64,000 nt of DNA from positions 1,092,698 to 1,156,697 of the forward strand of contig NZ_JARCHV010000001.1 in the NCBI RefSeq assembly GCF_028890485.2, given 5' to 3'. This document shows, piece by piece, positions 60,164 to 64,000 of the stretch. Position 1 is the stretch's first letter. Each line of letters opens with the position of its first letter. The position numbers and the translations under genes are program-made. Origin of the DNA: Planococcus sp. SK3692. Lineage in GTDB: Bacteria; Bacillota; Bacilli; Bacillales_A; Planococcaceae. The notes beneath the pieces were generated by a model that was not told the origin of the DNA, searched no databases, and was given only the letters and a program-made list of their open reading frames with translations.

Positions 60164-60363
60164 ATACGCTCACCTGCTTGTTGTTTCTTGCGGCGCTTAT
60201 TCTGGACGATTGGCCGCAGCACACCTGCTATTATGAATCCGGCAATCAACGACCCGAAAAAGAAGACCCATCCCGGTTCCCTGCCGAATATGTAACTCGT
60301 CAAAAACGCGATGGCCGCGTATGCCACTGCCCATGAAATGGCCTTTACTGCATAATTAGTCAT
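60160..60363 (-). CDS. Small two-helix membrane protein B2, 67 aa
   Basis: Duplicate of B1 with changes concentrated in the second helix (FGREPGWVFFFGSLIAGFII). Overlaps C2 by 8 bp. Function unknown. Confidence 0.8.
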   Translation of the reverse strand: MTNYAVKAISWAVAYAAIAFLTSYIFGREPGWVFFFGSLIAGFIIAGVLRPIVQNKRRKKQQAGERI

Positions 60364-60580
60364 TCCAGTTATCCTCCATCCGCTTCGTTGCTTTCTCGTT
60401 TTTCTCTAATCGTTTCTTTTCCATATAGGGAATAATAAATCCATAAGACAGAAATCCAGCAAGTGCCATCCCCATTACCAAATTCCATACCGGTTGTCCG
60501 TCCAAAATATACGTGACGATATAAGCGATGACCCCGTACATTATGGTGCCTATTATCGTGTTCTTTACTCGTTTATTCAC
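60356..60580 (-). CDS. Small two-helix membrane protein C2, 74 aa
   Basis: Near-identical duplicate of C1 (Glu6 to Lys, Lys62 to Glu). GTG start at 60580 with GGAGGA upstream. First gene of the six-gene run, so the promoter should lie in 60581-60700. Confidence 0.82.
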   Translation of the reverse strand: MNKRVKNTIIGTIMYGVIAYIVTYILDGQPVWNLVMGMALAGFLSYGFIIPYMEKKRLEKNEKATKRMEDNWND

Positions 60581-60760
60581 ACACTCTCTCCTCCTAGCTC
60601 TACTCCCCTGTACCCTTAGGGAATACCTGGAAACCTTTCCATTAAGATAGATAAATGATATTCGAGACGCGCTTCAGGAATTGGGAATTTGTGTTAAAAT
60701 GAAGTCAACTAAATAGAATCTCACCTTAGATTGGCATCCACCAGAAGGAGGCTATTCGAC

Positions 60761-61051
60761 ATGGAATATGCTGCAGCCAGTGGCATTTTACTCGTCTCGC
60801 TGCTTCTCGCTTACCAACTCGGTAAAAGCTATTCGCGCAAAGGCAAATACGTCATTTGGGGCGTCACGACGATGTTTGTTATCTGCCCGTTGTTCTCCTG
60901 GCTTGTCAGTATGGGCTATGCTCATTACGAACGAAACGGTTGGGCTGCAGTGGCGATGCTCGCCATCCTATACCCCAGCACGTTTATTACCGGCTTGGTG
61001 TTATTGCTAATTGGGATTTTCCGCAAGAAAGATGCAGTTCGCAGAATTTAA
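60761..61051 (+). CDS. Small membrane protein, 96 aa
   Basis: Not recognised. Three hydrophobic segments (about residues 3-19, 32-52, 64-86) and a basic C-terminus (IFRKKDAVRRI). AAGGAGG before the ATG at 60761 fixes the start. Single gene divergent from the duplicated cassette and ended by a terminator. Confidence 0.78.
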   Translation: MEYAAASGILLVSLLLAYQLGKSYSRKGKYVIWGVTTMFVICPLFSWLVSMGYAHYERNGWAAVAMLAILYPSTFITGLVLLLIGIFRKKDAVRRI

Positions 61052-61063
61052 TTCTCCATACAA

Positions 61064-61097
61064 AAAACGCGCTCCGCCAACCGGCAGAGCGCGTTTT
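61064..61097. terminator. Bidirectional terminator
   Basis: AAAACGCGCTC (61064-61074) pairs perfectly with GAGCGCGTTTT (61087-61097), with an inner CCG/CGG pair. It lies between convergent genes and reaches to 3 bp from the FtsX-type gene stop. Confidence 0.9.
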
Positions 61098-61099
61098 CC

Positions 61100-63685
61100 T
61101 TATGCATTTTCCTGTTTCAAGCTTTCAATAATATTGTCGTTTTTGATTTTTGCGATTGAGTAAAGCATGGCCGCGCCGACGATCAAGAAGATGACGACGA
61201 TGACAAAGGCGACACTGCCCCATGGGACAATGAATCCGTAATCGAAGGTCTGGCCGAGTGCAAAATGCATCGCTACCATTGCCGCGAAACTGATCGGCAA
61301 GCCGTATGCGAGTGCTTTGACGCCGTAAAACAGGCTTTCGTAGCGGATCATTTTGTTAAAGCCTTTTGGGGTCATGCCGACCGAACGCAGCATGGCGAAT
61401 TCCCGTTTTCTGAGTTGAACGCTCGTCGAGATGGTGTTGAAGATGTTCGCGATGGAAATGAGCGAGATTAAGGTGATGAACCCATATGTGAATATCTGCA
61501 TAAGCAAGACGAGTTGTTCTTGCTGCTGGCGCCGCTGGAAGACGTTTGAGATGTCGATGCCCGCTTCGTTGATTTCCAGAATCTCGGCTTCTGTTTTCAT
61601 CGGGTCGCTCGATGCAAGCGTGATGGATGGGTAGGTGTCGCCGGCGATAAAGCCGAGTTCATCGAGCGCATCCATCGGCACGATCAAATCCAAATTGCCA
61701 AGATAGGAAGTGGCGATCCCGGCTGGCGTTTCGTCTGTCAGCGCAGCGATTTCGACATTGGCGAGCACTTCCGGTTCGATTTCCTCGCCCATTTCATTGA
61801 TGGAGCTGCCGAGAAGTTCTAAACTCTCGCCTTGCTCCACTTTGACAGTCTCCGTTTCTTTCAACGTACCGGACATGCCGTCTTGGTAGACCACTTTGTC
61901 GATAAGGATGGCACGCGGCGTTTCCTGTCCGAAATCGGCTGGATCGACGCCGATTTGTTCTGCGTATTGCTCGAAGTTTTCACTGTCCATCGCATAGACC
62001 GACACGTAATAACGGTAGCGATCGTCGATGAGCTCCGTTTCGCCCCGTTCAATTTCTTCGAGCAATGCTTCCGGCAATCGGTCTTGCGGGATATGCGCTT
62101 CGCCTCCTGCCTGGCGCATCAAGCTGGCCTCCGTAACGTCCGGCAAGTTTGCGTATTGTGCGAGACTGTCTTCGTTCAATTCGCCGCCATACAATTGGAT
62201 ATCGTAGCGCAGCTCGCTTTGCGTCATTTCGAGCGAAGTTTTCAAGTTATTGGTGAAATAAGTCACCGACAAGAACAAGACGATTGAAATGACCAGTGAG
62301 AACACCGTGGCCAAATAACGTTTGCGATTGCGCTTCAAGTTTTTCAAGCCGATTTCCGCTTCCAAACCGAACAGCTTACGCACCCATTTCGAGGTCTTCA
62401 CGGCTTTCCCCGTCAGTTTGATGTCTTGCGTTTGGCGGATGGCGTCAATCGCGGAAATCTTCGATGCTTTTTGCGCCGGGATGTACGTTGAGATCAAAAT
62501 CGTCAGTGCCGAGACGCCAATCGCCACGACGAGCATCATCGGCGTGACAACGACTTCGAGCTGCTGTTCGACATTGAGCGCGCCTTGCAAGAAAGTGTTG
62601 ACGAACTGGAAGGTCACCCAAATGCCCGCGAGCCCTGCGAGTATGCCGAGTGGGATGCTGATGGCGCCGATGATGGCCCCTTCGAAAAATACCGAGTTGC
62701 GTTTCTGGCGTTTCGTCGCCCCGACGCTTGCGAGCATGCCAAGATGACGCGCGCGTTCAGAGACGCTGATGGCGAACGCGTTGTAGATAAGTGCCACCGA
62801 ACCGATGACGACGATGCCCATCATGATGCCGGCGAGCGAGAACAAGGTCGTCCGCAAATTATCGTTTTGTGTCGCGCCGTAAAAGCGCAGAAGATCCGAA
62901 TTGAAATCAACCGACGGAATGCCTTGTGCTTCGGCAAACGCCTTGGCGTCATCAAATAATTCGTTATTGATTTTTGAAGCGACGACGTAGCCGTCAAACG
63001 TCTCACCTGCTGCGGCAGTGCCCGTATCGGTAAACCCGACGACGCTCACTACCGGAAGCCAAGACACTTCCCAGCCCGGCTGCTCGATAATGCCGACGAT
63101 ATCGAAGGTTTGCTCTTCTACATTAACCAGCTCTTCATTGAACGTATCGCCTTCACCGAACTGCATTGGGTCGAACTCTGAGAGCTTGCGGTTTTCCAAG
63201 TTGTGCATGCGTTCGCCAATGCCGGCGGTCAAGGTGTCGCCGATTTGGTACGTTTCATCGGAATTGGTATTCAAAGTTTCCGAGATAACGACTTCATTGG
63301 CGTTTTCAGGCAAGCGCCCTTCTGTGAGCGCAAGCGGGAAATGATCCATGCCTTGTGCTTCGAAGTTACGAAAATAAAGATAGCGTTTGTTTTCGGTTTT
63401 GGCGCTATCGAATGCGGCAAAACCATCGCTCGTGACAATAAGCTGTTCGGTGTTCTCGTCTTTGGCGACCGCTTCGAGCTGTTCGACGTTTGCGTCTTGA
63501 TACTGCACATGCCATTCGCCGTTTTCTTCGATGTCCCCGCGAATCAACAAGTCGAGAAACGACACACCGAGCGTTGCGACTGCAGTGATCATGGCGACAG
63601 AGATGATGGCGCCGATAATGGTGACAAGCGAGCGCCGTTTGTTTTCCTTCAAGTGGCGGACGGTGACTTTATTGACGATGTTCAT
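61100..63685 (-). CDS. FtsX/MacB-type ABC transporter permease, 861 aa
   Basis: Large membrane subunit of a Type VII ABC system, as in peptide-sensing or lipoprotein/antibiotic extrusion transporters. An N-terminal helix (about 18-45) is followed by a 200-residue extracellular domain; three helices of the first FtsX unit lie around 283-420 (VVIGSVALIYNAFAISVSER, LGMLASVGATKRQ), a second helix pair near 460-480, a second extracellular domain (490-720) and the final FtsX unit (745-855, REFAMLRSVGMTPKGFNKMI). Starts by ATGA overlap with the ATPase stop. No two-component sensor is visible within the window. Confidence 0.9.
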   Translation of the reverse strand: MNIVNKVTVRHLKENKRRSLVTIIGAIISVAMITAVATLGVSFLDLLIRGDIEENGEWHVQYQDANVEQLEAVAKDENTEQLIVTSDGFAAFDSAKTENKRYLYFRNFEAQGMDHFPLALTEGRLPENANEVVISETLNTNSDETYQIGDTLTAGIGERMHNLENRKLSEFDPMQFGEGDTFNEELVNVEEQTFDIVGIIEQPGWEVSWLPVVSVVGFTDTGTAAAGETFDGYVVASKINNELFDDAKAFAEAQGIPSVDFNSDLLRFYGATQNDNLRTTLFSLAGIMMGIVVIGSVALIYNAFAISVSERARHLGMLASVGATKRQKRNSVFFEGAIIGAISIPLGILAGLAGIWVTFQFVNTFLQGALNVEQQLEVVVTPMMLVVAIGVSALTILISTYIPAQKASKISAIDAIRQTQDIKLTGKAVKTSKWVRKLFGLEAEIGLKNLKRNRKRYLATVFSLVISIVLFLSVTYFTNNLKTSLEMTQSELRYDIQLYGGELNEDSLAQYANLPDVTEASLMRQAGGEAHIPQDRLPEALLEEIERGETELIDDRYRYYVSVYAMDSENFEQYAEQIGVDPADFGQETPRAILIDKVVYQDGMSGTLKETETVKVEQGESLELLGSSINEMGEEIEPEVLANVEIAALTDETPAGIATSYLGNLDLIVPMDALDELGFIAGDTYPSITLASSDPMKTEAEILEINEAGIDISNVFQRRQQQEQLVLLMQIFTYGFITLISLISIANIFNTISTSVQLRKREFAMLRSVGMTPKGFNKMIRYESLFYGVKALAYGLPISFAAMVAMHFALGQTFDYGFIVPWGSVAFVIVVIFLIVGAAMLYSIAKIKNDNIIESLKQENA

Positions 63686-64000
63686 GAGCGGATGACCTCG
63701 TCTTTGGCGATTTTGCCGTCTTCGATCGAAATGACGCGGTCGGCTTGCAAGGCAATGCGCTCATCGTGCGTGATGACGATCAAAGTCTGTTTGAAGGTTT
63801 TATTGAACATCTTCAGGAGCTCCATGATTTCTTCGCTGTTTTTGCTGTCCAAGTTTCCGGTCGGTTCGTCCGCCAGCATAATTGCCGGGTTGCTGACGAG
63901 CGCGCGGCCAATCGATACACGCTGTTGCTGACCGCCCGATAATTGGTTCGGCAGATGGTCCAGGCGTTGGTCGAGCCCGAGTGTATCAGTGATTTTGCGG
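63682..64000 (-). CDS. MacB-type ABC transporter ATPase, C-terminal part (truncated by window)
   Basis: The last 105 codons of an ATPase that pairs with the FtsX-type permease. The signature LSGGQQQRVSIGRAL, Walker B IMLADEPTGNLD and the switch His in IVITHDE are present. The Walker A half lies beyond position 64000. The stop overlaps the permease start by four bases. Confidence 0.93.
   Translation of the reverse strand, partial: RKITDTLGLDQRLDHLPNQLSGGQQQRVSIGRALVSNPAIMLADEPTGNLDSKNSEEIMELLKMFNKTFKQTLIVITHDERIALQADRVISIEDGKIAKDEVIRS

Larger units (their letters stand above)
59197..60580 (-). repeat. Tandem duplication of a three-gene cassette (715-718 bp unit)
   Basis: Cassette 1 (59197-59865) and cassette 2 (59921-60580) have the same gene order C-B-A with the same overlaps and matching start codons at an offset of 715-718 bp. 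Identity falls from C (about 97% protein identity) through B (about 80%) to A (about 67%). Confidence 0.92.

Overview
The window looks like a chromosomal segment of a low-to-mid GC Gram-positive rod of the Planococcaceae/Bacillaceae type (Planococcus or a close relative). This is an inference. The evidence is strong AGGAGG-type ribosome sites, many GTG and TTG starts, Bacillus-type families (YjcL, YfiT, YfkAB, YkvA, Hol-Tox peptide), rho-independent terminators after most units, and no rRNA or tRNA genes to anchor taxonomy.

Left half (about 1-36 kb): mostly ordinary metabolic and transport genes. These are an ABC-2 exporter, an aromatic-acid-exporter-like protein, YjcL, YfiT, a SUKH protein, a CPBP protease, an IclR/amino-acid permease/creatininase catabolic cluster, a PrpE-like phosphatase, a TetR/MFS efflux pair, a glyoxalase-fold protein, an aldo/keto reductase, a large secreted M14 peptidase, an amidase, a type I toxin (Hol-Tox) locus next to another small-peptide unit, a two-glycosyltransferase plus NCS2 permease operon, a Na/Ca exchanger, an AtoE-type transporter, an SDR and an FAD monooxygenase. 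A REP-like repeat is scattered here. Six intact copies each consist of two 21-bp stem-loop units separated by exactly 44 bp, often lying between a stop codon and its terminator.

Middle (about 36-43 kb): two decayed copies of the monooxygenase 3' end, each with the same terminator, flank newer blocks: an XRE/membrane pair, then an AtuA/CitMHS catabolic operon plus the radical SAM gene yfkAB.

Right-centre (about 43.8-56.3 kb): an AT-rich accessory region that reads as an anti-phage defence island. It holds a restriction-type PD-(D/E)xK nuclease with AbiH, an unknown membrane coiled-coil protein, a DUF262 protein with an FRG protein, a STAS plus GHKL-ATPase protein, the eroded tail of a dGTPase, a nuclease/DUF2075 helicase fusion, and a membrane-anchored DUF4041/GIY-YIG nuclease resembling SNIPE. 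The DUF262-FRG pair with its ATPase neighbour and the nuclease-AbiH pair are the best candidates for little-described systems.

Right end (56.3-64 kb): small lipoproteins, an M48 peptidase fused to ankyrin repeats, a tandemly duplicated three-gene cassette of tiny membrane proteins, and a MacB/FtsX-type ABC transporter whose ATPase runs off the window.
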